This document shows positions 1 through 6,715 of a DNA stretch of 12,629 bases, piece after piece. Source of the stretch: Oligoflexia bacterium (lineage in GTDB: Bacteria; Bdellovibrionota; JAFGOL01); NCBI GenBank assembly GCA_016926495.1, contig JAFGOL010000010.1:1-12629 (forward strand). Reading direction: 5' to 3'. Position 1 is the stretch's first letter, and every line of letters starts with the position of its first letter. Position numbers and translations under genes: made by a program. The notes beneath the pieces are model-generated. The model saw only the letters and a program-made list of their open reading frames with translations, did no database searches and was not told the origin of the DNA.

Positions 1-511
1 ACTCAAAGCAATCGTTTTTTATACAACCAGTATACCCTAGTTGGTAATACAAATATAAATTTGAATCTCCTGTCGGATCACTCATCGATATTATATGGGA
101 AAAAATATCTCGGAATTTATCTAATTTTTTAGCTTCATCTATTTTGTTGAGTGTATCATAAAGCAATAAATACTTTTCCCCATCTTCTGAACTCTGTTTT
201 AATTCTCTAACTAAAAAAAGAAAGGACTGTAATAAACCGGGAACAGATTCATTTGTTCTTTTTAATTTGTCTAAATCAAAATACGAAGCGATAGTTTCAG
301 GCTTTTTTTTACTTTTAAGAAATTCATCAAGTTTCGTATAATTCCCCATCTTTTCTTTTAATTCGTCAAGATTGTTGCTATCGGAACAATATGATTCGAT
401 CAGTTTTAGACAATCGTGAACCCATTCGACCCTTTTCTGTTTATTATTTTTTGCAATCGAATCAGCTGTATCCTTAAGTTTTATGTAAAGGCAATCTAAA
501 TTCTCAGACAT
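1..511 (-). CDS. Partial unrecognised protein (probable element cargo), C-terminus off the left edge
   Basis: An open reading frame of 170 codons starts at ATG 511 (MSENLDCLYIKLKD) and stays open to the window edge, so the C-terminus is missing. I do not recognise a family. The visible part is charged, rich in Lys, Glu, Asp and Leu, and looks mostly helical; I see no signal peptide, membrane segment or catalytic motif. It contains several cysteines (for example TGCIKNDC near the visible end), too scattered to call a metal site. It is divergent from the excisionase gene, with about 70 bp between the starts. The composition is AT-rich like the excisionase and integrase, so it is inferred to be cargo of the integrated element. 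The Shine-Dalgarno is weak (GGTG about 8 nt upstream), so the exact start is uncertain. Confidence 0.6.
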   Translation of the reverse strand, partial: MSENLDCLYIKLKDTADSIAKNNKQKRVEWVHDCLKLIESYCSDSNNLDELKEKMGNYTKLDEFLKSKKKPETIASYFDLDKLKRTNESVPGLLQSFLFLVRELKQSSEDGEKYLLLYDTLNKIDEAKKLDKFRDIFSHIISMSDPTGDSNLYLYYQLGYTGCIKNDCFE

Positions 512-579
512 TTATCAGACACCGATATCCTATTTTGTTATATATTCAAATTTTTAATTTTCATATACGCCTAATATAT

Positions 580-852
580 ATGGAAACAAAAAAACAATTT
601 AAATATAACGTAATTTCTGATAATAGTCAAAATAGTAGCACGTTTGATGCACCAAAGACGTTCTTTGACAACCAAATATCAGGTGGTAGCTCAATACTGA
701 CAATTGAGGAAGTATCCGCATGGTTAAAGGTTAAGCCTAAAACTTTATACAGCATGGTACACCGTTGCGACATTCCATTCCTTAAAGTCGGTAGGTTGTT
801 AAGATTTGAAAAGAAGGCAATAGAAGAATGGCTAACTTCAAAAAGGAGGTAG
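580..852 (+). CDS. Excisionase-family (Xis/MerR-like) helix-turn-helix DNA-binding protein
   Basis: A 90-residue protein from ATG 580 (METKKQFKYN). Residues about 40-88 form the winged-helix fold of the excisionase/DNA-binding family: LTIEEVSAWLKVKPKTLYSM, then a basic stretch around GRLLRF and the closing AIEEWL helix. Known members bind DNA at attachment sites and bias integrases toward excision, or act as small repressors. The first ~38 residues are polar and probably disordered. The frame is also open to a TTG at 535 (105 residues), but that extension is hydrophobic and unlike the family, and neither start has a clear ribosome binding site; ATG 580 is preferred. The gene ends 3 nt before the integrase start, consistent with an element recombination module. 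Confidence 0.85.
   Translation: METKKQFKYNVISDNSQNSSTFDAPKTFFDNQISGGSSILTIEEVSAWLKVKPKTLYSMVHRCDIPFLKVGRLLRFEKKAIEEWLTSKRR
844..849 (+). promoter_or_regulatory. Shine-Dalgarno AGGAGG deciding the TTG start of the integrase
   Basis: AGGAGG lies over the last two sense codons of the excisionase gene and sits 6 nt before a TTG at 856. No ATG or GTG is as well placed, so the TTG start is well supported and implies translational coupling of the two proteins. Confidence 0.8.
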
Positions 853-855
853 ACA

Positions 856-1986
856 TTGTCTATTGAACGGCGGAAAGGTAAAACCGGTTCTGTTACATAC
901 AGAGCCAGGGTTTACATAAATAAAAAGCTGGTAAAGGCTGCCAGCTTTAAAAGAGCCATTGACGCTCAAAAATGGGAAAATGAACAAAAATATTTAATAG
1001 AACAGGGTAAGCATTTTCCTACAACGCCAAAAGAAATAAGACTTAATGAGCTTTATGAAAACTGGCTTGAAAATCATGCCAGAATAAAAAAGACTGCCGG
1101 GTCTGTTAAAAAAGATGAACAGTGTTACAGGGATTACATAAACCCCCACATCGGCGATCTTAAAGCTCAGGAAGTTTCACCGAATGATATTGACAGGATC
1201 ATTGTACACCTTAAAAACAAGACAAAACTGAGTAACAACTCAATAAACAAGGTATTGCAAATTGCAAGGGCATTATTTAACTACGGCATTAAAAAACGGT
1301 TCCTTGTTTATAATCCTGTTATAGCTGTTGATTTTCTTCCGGTTGAACTTAGTTCTTTTGACTTTTGGCCCAGAGAAACAGTTTCCAGATTCCTGGAATA
1401 TACAGACTCAAAATATGAAACAGACAGATCTCCGTACTTAATTTATCTGACTGCCCTTTCTACGGGCATGAGAGCAGGTGAAATTTTTGCTTTAAAGTGG
1501 GATTGTATTGATTTTACAAAGAAACTGATAATTGTAAGACGTACAGTTGATAATGCTGTACGGGAGATAAGAGAAACCACGAAAGGTAAAAAAATAAGGT
1601 ATGTGGGAATTAACGATAAACTTTTCAATGAATTAATAAAACTGAAAAGTAAAAGTAAATCAGAGTTTGTATTTTCCTGTCCGGTAACGCATGAACGCCT
1701 TGATTATTCCAATTTCCGTAACAGGCATTTTTTAAAAGACATAAAACAAAGCGGAGTAAGGTACATAAGGTTTCATGACTTACGTCATACATTTGCAAGT
1801 CATTACATGATGAACAACGGAAACATTTTTGACTTAAAACAGATATTAGGACATTCCGACATAAAAACTACACAAGTGTATGCACACCTTGCACCGGATC
1901 ATATTGCACACACCGCAAGTATTGTTGATTTCAGTCCAAAAACAAAAATCGAAAAGTCCCCAAACGTAATTTCAGGAAGGTTTTGA
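856..1986 (+). CDS. Tyrosine-type site-specific integrase (phage/ICE family)
   Basis: A 376-residue tyrosine recombinase that would catalyse integration and excision of the element at the tRNA-fMet gene. The order is: N-terminal arm-binding domain of the AP2-like type (about 1-50, TYRARVYINKK), SAM-like core-binding domain (about 61-160) and catalytic domain (about 170-350). The full catalytic set is visible: Arg206 in TGMRAGEIFALKW, Lys243 in the beta-hairpin TTKGKK, His307 and Arg310 in HDLRHTFASH, His333 in LGHSDIKTTQ and the nucleophile Tyr342 in VYAH. Length is normal for tRNA-targeting integrases and there is no frameshift, so it looks active. It begins with TTG behind a strong Shine-Dalgarno. 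Its 3' end faces the tRNA 3' end about 100 bp away, the usual arrangement for elements inserted in tRNA genes. Confidence 0.96.
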   Translation: MSIERRKGKTGSVTYRARVYINKKLVKAASFKRAIDAQKWENEQKYLIEQGKHFPTTPKEIRLNELYENWLENHARIKKTAGSVKKDEQCYRDYINPHIGDLKAQEVSPNDIDRIIVHLKNKTKLSNNSINKVLQIARALFNYGIKKRFLVYNPVIAVDFLPVELSSFDFWPRETVSRFLEYTDSKYETDRSPYLIYLTALSTGMRAGEIFALKWDCIDFTKKLIIVRRTVDNAVREIRETTKGKKIRYVGINDKLFNELIKLKSKSKSEFVFSCPVTHERLDYSNFRNRHFLKDIKQSGVRYIRFHDLRHTFASHYMMNNGNIFDLKQILGHSDIKTTQVYAHLAPDHIAHTASIVDFSPKTKIEKSPNVISGRF

Positions 1987-1991
1987 AAGGG

Positions 1992-2013
1992 TTGGTCGCC
2001 CATTGGTCGCCCA
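1992..2013. repeat. Perfect 11-bp tandem direct repeat next to integrase stop; possible integrase arm-type site
   Basis: TTGGTCGCCCA occurs twice head to tail (1992-2002 and 2003-2013), starting 5 nt after the integrase stop codon and about 70 bp from the tRNA 3' end. P4-like and other tRNA-targeting integrases use short direct repeats in this position as arm-type binding sites, so that role is inferred. The repeat itself is directly visible and exact; the function is unproven. Confidence 0.6.
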
Positions 2014-2027
2014 CGGCCCTGAATGGC

Positions 2028-2057
2028 AAAAAAAAAGGCAACCTCCATGGTCACCTT
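2028..2057 (-). terminator. Rho-independent terminator downstream of tRNA-fMet
   Basis: Read on the minus strand, a 9-bp stem (AAGGTGACC with GGTTGCCTT, two G-U wobbles) closes a 5-nt loop (ATGGA) and runs into a T-tract; the opposite strand shows nine consecutive A at 2028-2036. It begins about 28 nt after the encoded CCA end of the tRNA. There is no T-tract in the plus direction, so it should not stop integrase transcription. Because it lies on the element side of the tRNA, it was probably brought in with the element. Confidence 0.8.
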
Positions 2058-2084
2058 TCATATTGTTATCATTAATAATTTTCT

Positions 2085-2161
<77 letters not shown>

Positions 2162-2185
2162 TCATAGATAGCTATATTCATGGTG

Positions 2186-2214
2186 TTTTTATGCACTTTA
2201 TCGGGAAGTGTCAA
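2186..2214 (-). promoter_or_regulatory. Putative sigma-70-type promoter of tRNA-fMet
   Basis: On the minus strand a perfect -35 TTGACA (2209-2214) is followed after 17 nt by TAAAAA (2186-2191), a moderate -10. The predicted transcript start would lie about 18 nt upstream of the mature tRNA 5' end. The -35 and spacing are strong, the -10 is weak. The lytic transglycosylase promoter lies about 50 bp away and points the other way. Confidence 0.55.
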
Positions 2215-2262
2215 CCATTTTATACTTTTTTTATTTTACGTTGCTATTATTGGCAAATATCA

Positions 2263-2271
2263 TGTTATACT
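2263..2271 (+). promoter_or_regulatory. Putative extended -10 promoter for the lytic transglycosylase gene
   Basis: TGTTATACT is an extended -10 element (TG, one base, TATACT). It lies 29 nt before ATG 2301, leaving a short leader that carries the ribosome binding site. A weak -35 (TTGCTA at 2241-2246) sits at a long 19-nt spacing. An extended -10 often works with a poor -35. Confidence 0.5.
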
Positions 2272-2300
2272 ATTATTAATTCAGGGAAGGGGTGTCAAAT

Positions 2301-3734
2301 ATGACGTTTTTAAGATTATCCGCAACAATGCTGTTTATTGCCCTATTTGCGATATCCTGCAGTAATGTCAGGGTGGCCAAGGGGTTTAAAACAAACAGCG
2401 ATACAAACAGCGATTCGGCGCAAAACAGCGTGGAAGCCAATACAAATCCGGACATAAGGACCGTGGAACAGTTGATAGCAAACACGGACCTTGAAGGATA
2501 TTCCGATGACGAGCTTGACCTTTCAAGCCTTACTCTTGATCAGGGCCCCCAGCAAAAGCACAAAATACCCCACGAAATAAACACAGCCGTTAAAAAGTGG
2601 ATATACTACTTCACGCACGAAAACCGCGAATGGTTCCAGCGCTCTCTCACAAGATCCGAAAAATACGAAGCCAATATGAAAAACATACTCATCAAATACG
2701 GTGTGCCGGAAGAACTATTCTACGTAGCGTTCATTGAAAGCGGTTTTGTGCAAAACGCAAGATCAAGGGCACGGGCCCAGGGTATCTGGCAATTCATGAA
2801 AAGCACTGCAAAGCTTTACGGCCTCAAAGTCAATTACGGCAATGACGAAAGGAACCATCCCTATAAGGCAACCGCAGCAGCGGCAGCGCACCTGAGGGAC
2901 CTCTATAACATATATGGTTCCTGGTACCTTGCCATAGCCTCTTACAATGCCGGAGAATTCAGAATAAGACGGGCAATTTTAAGGCACAAGGAAAGAAACT
3001 TCTGGGAACTGGCGGAAAAGCACGCTCTTCCCGACGAAACAATGAATTATGTACCCAAATTTATGGCAGCAAGGATAATAGCCGAAAATCCCGCAAAATT
3101 CGGGTTTCAGTATAACGGCCCGAGCAAAGACGTGGAAACCATAGCCGAGGAAGTTGAAGAGCTTGTAAGCATAGAAAAGTACGACCGTGTTATGCCGGAT
3201 CCGCGTAAGATTGGCTACAATAAAGAAGCCGGTGTCTACAAGGTACGGCGCGGAGATAACCTGTGGACCATAGCGAGAAGAATAAGGGTGCCCATAAACA
3301 GGCTCAAGGAATGCAATCCGAGCCTGTCAAATAACAGGATATATCCCGGGCAAAAACTCAGCACAAAATGCACTACTGTATCAAGGCGCTCAAACCCGGG
3401 GTCTGTAAATTCCGGGGGCACTTATACCGTAAGAAACGGCGATAACCTCTGGATGATTGCCAAAAGGCACAGAACTACGGTAGCGGAACTGAGAAGATGC
3501 AACGATACGGTAAAAAGGCATACCCTGTTTCCGGGACAAAAACTTACACTATCCTGCGCCGGGGAGAACGAAAATGACAGGGTTGTACACACGGTAAGGC
3601 GGGGAGAATCGCTCTGGAGTATCGCGCAAAAATACAAGGTGTCAGTTTCAGATATCGCGCGATCAAACAATCTCAGAAGAACGCATAGGATCTTTGCAGG
3701 AAGAAAACTTGTAATTCCCACTAACGGCGGATAA
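2301..3734 (+). CDS. MltD-like membrane-bound lytic murein transglycosylase with three LysM domains (lipoprotein)
   Basis: A 477-residue predicted lipoprotein that would cleave the MurNAc-GlcNAc bond of peptidoglycan, leaving 1,6-anhydro ends. The signal peptide ends in FAISC with Cys20 as the likely lipidated residue; Ser at +2 would favour outer-membrane sorting under the E. coli rule. A polar linker precedes the SLT domain (about 127-242): catalytic Glu146 in FIESGF, then ARAQGIWQFM and AIASYNAGE, all typical of family 1 transglycosylases. Three LysM peptidoglycan-binding repeats follow (about 313-357, 375-418, 430-473), each with a V-R-x-G-[DE]-[NS]-LW core. AAGGGG (2287-2292) is 8 nt before ATG 2301; a GTG at 2292 is in frame but overlaps that site. 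The stop is directly followed, in the same frame, by the kinase-like gene. Confidence 0.93.
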   Translation: MTFLRLSATMLFIALFAISCSNVRVAKGFKTNSDTNSDSAQNSVEANTNPDIRTVEQLIANTDLEGYSDDELDLSSLTLDQGPQQKHKIPHEINTAVKKWIYYFTHENREWFQRSLTRSEKYEANMKNILIKYGVPEELFYVAFIESGFVQNARSRARAQGIWQFMKSTAKLYGLKVNYGNDERNHPYKATAAAAAHLRDLYNIYGSWYLAIASYNAGEFRIRRAILRHKERNFWELAEKHALPDETMNYVPKFMAARIIAENPAKFGFQYNGPSKDVETIAEEVEELVSIEKYDRVMPDPRKIGYNKEAGVYKVRRGDNLWTIARRIRVPINRLKECNPSLSNNRIYPGQKLSTKCTTVSRRSNPGSVNSGGTYTVRNGDNLWMIAKRHRTTVAELRRCNDTVKRHTLFPGQKLTLSCAGENENDRVVHTVRRGESLWSIAQKYKVSVSDIARSNNLRRTHRIFAGRKLVIPTNGG

Positions 3735-3740
3735 TTGTTT

Positions 3741-4790
3741 ATGCCTCCCCTGTTCCTGCTTTTTCTTGTTGCCTGCATTTATCCTTTTTCATCACTTCCG
3801 GCCAATATTGATATTAACAGCGATAAAATAAATATTTCACTCATGGGAGATCTTGAAGGTACTTCCATAATACTGAAAATAAAGGACGATAAAGGTAAAA
3901 AAATAGGCGTATTCAAGCCCTCAAGCGGCAGCACTAACCACAGGGGGGAATACGCGATGACCGTACTCGGCCATACAATAGGGTTTGACATATTCCCGGA
4001 CGCTATAATCACATCCCTTAAGCCTGAAACAATCAACAAGGTAATCAACCTTCTTGAAAACGTTAAATTTACCGGATTTTACGGAGCAAAGCATGTACTG
4101 CACATGAAGCGCAAGGAGCAGAACAGAAAATCCATGATACAGGACCTTAAAAAACTCGTAGAAGCCGGGCAGCCGCTGGAAGGAGTATTAAAACTGTGGG
4201 TGTACAATATACAGTTTTACGTACCGCTGGGCTCAATGCGGGGATTCAGCAGCCATCAATTAAAAAAATACCTTAACGCGAAAAACAGCATGCCCGAACA
4301 CAAACCGTTTATTATAAAACAATGTACAAAGCTGTTTAAGCCTTACGGCTGCTACTACGGCCATTCATTTGAAGACGAAATAGCCAGAGACATGAGCAGC
4401 CTGCTACTGCTGGATGCCATACTTGCAAACAGGGACAGGTTTGCGGGCGGCAATATACACTTCAGGTCCGTTGACGGCAAGGTCATTGAAAAGGAAAATA
4501 AATTCATCTATCCGGCGGTCAGGTTGCTTGCCCTTGACAACGGCGCCGTTTTGTTCCCAAATGATTACTATGCCTTTAAGCTTCTGAAAAAATTTAATAT
4601 ATCCAGATTTGTAAAAAAACACGTAACGGAACTGAAAAAATTCTTTAAACAGGATAACGGCAAAATCGCTGACAAGTTGAAGCTTACCGGGAAAGAAGCA
4701 GGAATAACCGTTACCAACGCAAAGCTTGTCTTTAACTACATAGACGGCCTTGAAAAAAAGTATGGCGGCAATATCTGGTTTAAGGAATAA
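3741..4790 (+). CDS. Predicted exported Fam20C/HipA/PI-kinase-like kinase
   Basis: A 349-residue protein from ATG 3741; a TTG at 3735 in the same frame adds two residues. A hydrophobic N-terminus (MPPLFLLFLVAC) predicts export, and LVAC is a textbook lipobox, although the usual basic n-region is absent. The rest has the skeleton of the Fam20C/HipA/PI3-4-kinase-like group: GVFKP with Lys59 (ATP lysine), RGEYA with Glu70 about 11 residues later, a catalytic loop of the NxDR type (LLDAILANRDR, Asp232, with Asn238 following in GGN), and a DFG-like metal-binding Asp266 in LALDNG, matching Fam20C LDNG. Family assignment is by motif; phosphorylation is inferred and the substrate unknown. Pseudokinase, lipid or small-molecule kinase activity cannot be excluded. 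It is probably co-expressed with the upstream cell-wall enzyme and ends 3 bp from a convergent gene. Confidence 0.7.
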   Translation: MPPLFLLFLVACIYPFSSLPANIDINSDKINISLMGDLEGTSIILKIKDDKGKKIGVFKPSSGSTNHRGEYAMTVLGHTIGFDIFPDAIITSLKPETINKVINLLENVKFTGFYGAKHVLHMKRKEQNRKSMIQDLKKLVEAGQPLEGVLKLWVYNIQFYVPLGSMRGFSSHQLKKYLNAKNSMPEHKPFIIKQCTKLFKPYGCYYGHSFEDEIARDMSSLLLLDAILANRDRFAGGNIHFRSVDGKVIEKENKFIYPAVRLLALDNGAVLFPNDYYAFKLLKKFNISRFVKKHVTELKKFFKQDNGKIADKLKLTGKEAGITVTNAKLVFNYIDGLEKKYGGNIWFKE

Positions 4791-4793
4791 AAA

Positions 4794-5333
4794 TCATTCA
4801 CTGAATACAACCTGCCCGTCTTCGCTTACATAAACGGCCCTTAGTACATTTATGCTGTTCTTTTCCTTGTCGACATAGATCCTGCATATTCTGTCCTTTA
4901 TGCCTTTTTCCTGGTCCGCCCTGTTAACAAGAAAAACGGAATTTTTTCCATCATCAACATCTGGCTTGCCTTCGTAATTAAACACAACAGTCCCGTTTTT
5001 GAAAATCACACCCTTATTCTCAAACCATCCGGAAAATAACACGTCTTTGTAGATGTTCGCCATAAAGACAGTCTTTATAACAAGATCTTCCCTGTCGAAA
5101 TTACCGTTTTTGTTTATATCGACAAAAACACTATATTTCTGTTCTCCCTTCGTTACAAAATGCAGCCCGTAGTTCTCCTTTTCCCTTATGGAATTACTCC
5201 TGGCAAAAAGCAAATCCTCGGCGATAAGCCTTGAAGCCCTGAAGTTTTTATGCTCCTTGTATGATTCAACAAAGGTGGGTATGGAATATATCAAAGCAAT
5301 AAGTAACACGATTGTAATAATAAAATATCTCAA
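4794..5333 (-). CDS. GspH/FimT-like pseudopilin-like protein
   Basis: A 179-residue protein from TTG 5333. One hydrophobic helix (about 3-21) is followed by a helical stretch RASRLIAEDLLFARSNSIRE and a beta-rich C-terminus, the layout of GspH/FimT minor pseudopilins, which sit at the tip of a type II secretion pseudopilus or type IV pilus. A calcium-loop-like DINKNGNFDRED (72-83), common in such pilins, is visible. Oddities: no Gly before the hydrophobic helix, only a two-residue leader, and no Glu at mature position 5. A longer frame to 5504 is open but lies entirely within pilD. The TTG overlaps the pilD stop (TTGA) with a good Shine-Dalgarno. Family assignment is moderate; processing by the neighbouring peptidase is doubtful. 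Confidence 0.75.
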   Translation of the reverse strand: MRYFIITIVLLIALIYSIPTFVESYKEHKNFRASRLIAEDLLFARSNSIREKENYGLHFVTKGEQKYSVFVDINKNGNFDREDLVIKTVFMANIYKDVLFSGWFENKGVIFKNGTVVFNYEGKPDVDDGKNSVFLVNRADQEKGIKDRICRIYVDKEKNSINVLRAVYVSEDGQVVFSE

Positions 5334-6082
5334 CCGGGGAACCCTCCCTCGGCTATAAAAAAGTAAAGTATTGAGGCTATACCTATAAAGGGCCCGAACG
5401 GAATGGCCGTTTGCCTGCCCTGCCTGTAAACCAGCATCATGATTATACCGTATACTGAGCCCAGTATGGAACTGGCGAAAATGACTATAAGTACCGGATA
5501 CCATCCCAAAAGGGCACCCACACCCGCAAGAAGCTTGATATCTCCCCCGCCAAGCCCTTCCCTGCCCGTTAACCTGTAATAGAGTTCGGCTACGACAAAA
5601 AGCATGCCTCCTCCCACGACTATACCGGCAGCCGATTCATGCCAGGCCATCATGGGATCAATCAGCGAGAGAATAAAACCCGCAATAACCAGCCCGATGC
5701 TGAAACGGTCAGGAATTATTCTATGTTCAATATCTATCAAAATGCAGGGGATCATAACGCTGATAAGCAAAAAAGTCCTTATCAGCGTATAGATATCGAC
5801 AAAAAGTAATTCAAATGCCAGTACAAAAAGCAAGGCAACCGCAAATTCCGTAAGCCAGTACCGGAAAGGAATTTTAGTGCTGCAATAACTGCATTTTCCT
5901 TTCAGCATAAAATACGAAAACAGGGGCAGGTTATGGTACCACCTGATTTTCGTGTTACATTCCCCGCAAAAACTCGCAGGTACAACTACGGAAATTTTTT
6001 TCGGTAATCTGTACGCGACAAGGGCAAGAAAACTGCCCCAACAGGCTCCGGCAAAAAAAATTATTATATCCAGCCAATACAT
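5330..6082 (-). CDS. pilD: Prepilin peptidase / N-methyltransferase (PilD/GspO)
   Basis: A 250-residue polytopic inner-membrane aspartyl protease that removes prepilin leaders and N-methylates the new N-terminus. Two CxxC pairs for the zinc-binding cytoplasmic loop are visible (Cys39/Cys42 and Cys64/Cys67), preceded by the family's GSFLALVAYRLP. The two catalytic aspartates are Asp117 in LIDIEHRIIPD and Asp181 in LGGGDIKLLAG. Length is normal for the bifunctional enzyme, and both domains are intact. ATG 6082 has GGAGG 5 nt upstream and overlaps the preceding membrane-protein gene by 19 nt. The position after ABC-like and permease-like genes matches pilD following pilGHI in the Myxococcus pilus cluster. 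The fold is certain; the pilus or secretion system served is not visible in the window. Confidence 0.96.
   Translation of the reverse strand: MYWLDIIIFFAGACWGSFLALVAYRLPKKISVVVPASFCGECNTKIRWYHNLPLFSYFMLKGKCSYCSTKIPFRYWLTEFAVALLFVLAFELLFVDIYTLIRTFLLISVMIPCILIDIEHRIIPDRFSIGLVIAGFILSLIDPMMAWHESAAGIVVGGGMLFVVAELYYRLTGREGLGGGDIKLLAGVGALLGWYPVLIVIFASSILGSVYGIIMMLVYRQGRQTAIPFGPFIGIASILYFFIAEGGFPG
5342..5348 (-). promoter_or_regulatory. Shine-Dalgarno GGGAGGG deciding the TTG start of the pseudopilin-like gene
   Basis: The site lies inside the last codons of pilD, 8 nt before TTG 5333, whose last two bases start the pilD stop codon. This supports the short form of the downstream protein and translational coupling. 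Confidence 0.65.
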
Positions 6083-6714
6083 TCCTGCCTCCAGGCTCCA
6101 ATATATAATCTGTTCGCGATAATATAATAAATCAGAACATACATTAAAGTATAACCCGCGGCACCCTGAATGCCACCACTAATAATATAGGCAAAATTGG
6201 GAATTATATAGAGGGGAAAATAAAGCGAAACAAAAAAAGCCGCAAACAGGATATAAAACACAAACCATATCTTCAAAAACAACACAAGGGTCCTTGCAAG
6301 TACAAGAAAAGAAGTAAACACGAGTACCGCCAGAAAATACCTTACATTGAATTCCCACAACAATACGGATATATAAATATACATGACAAAACCGGAAAAC
6401 ATGACAAAAAGATAAAATACCGTAAACTGGACGTTAACACCGGCACCAAGACGCCTGTACAATATCACCTCGTTTTTCAGATCATCTCCGTAAGGAAATA
6501 CCAGCCACACCAAGACGACCATCATGATCACCGACAGAACAACACCCAGCGCCAGCCCTGTAACAGCTGAGAAAAACAGGACATAGGGCATATTTGAATA
6601 ATAAACAGGGATAAGCCTTGAGGAAAGAAAAACAAGGAAAAGAAAAAAAGGAGCAAACCACAGGTACCTGCTTTGCCTTACAAGACGGGAAAATGTAATA
6701 AAAAAAACAGCCAT
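6064..6714 (-). CDS. Polytopic membrane protein, ABC-2/PilI-like permease candidate
   Basis: A 216-residue integral membrane protein from ATG 6714, with about six predicted transmembrane helices (roughly 17-32, 43-72, 98-118, 123-145, 148-170 and 190-207) and short loops, including the cytoplasmic-looking basic stretch DDLKNEVILYRR. No catalytic motif. Size, topology and its place directly after an ABC-ATPase-like gene suggest an ABC-2-type permease, matching PilI in the pilG-pilH-pilI-pilD order of Myxococcus; that is inference from context. An upstream ATG at 6744 is in frame but would overlap the ATPase-like gene by 29 nt and has no ribosome binding site, whereas ATG 6714 has GGCGG about 8 nt upstream and begins 1 nt after the preceding stop. 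Confidence 0.75.
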   Translation of the reverse strand: MAVFFITFSRLVRQSRYLWFAPFFLFLVFLSSRLIPVYYSNMPYVLFFSAVTGLALGVVLSVIMMVVLVWLVFPYGDDLKNEVILYRRLGAGVNVQFTVFYLFVMFSGFVMYIYISVLLWEFNVRYFLAVLVFTSFLVLARTLVLFLKIWFVFYILFAAFFVSLYFPLYIIPNFAYIISGGIQGAAGYTLMYVLIYYIIANRLYIGAWRQECIGWI

Positions 6715-6715
6715 G

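Noticed and set aside
535..579. TTG start at 535 for the excisionase
   Set aside because: It adds a hydrophobic, AT-driven stretch unlike the family and has no ribosome binding site; ATG 580 gives a normal-length protein.
512..579. Divergent promoters between the cargo gene and the excisionase
   Set aside because: The segment is so AT-rich that -10-like hexamers are everywhere; no -35/-10 pair with good spacing could be singled out on either strand.
5331..5504. Longer N-terminus for the pseudopilin-like protein (open to 5504)
   Set aside because: The extension lies within pilD in another frame, has no pilin character, and TTG 5333 has a good Shine-Dalgarno at the pilD stop.
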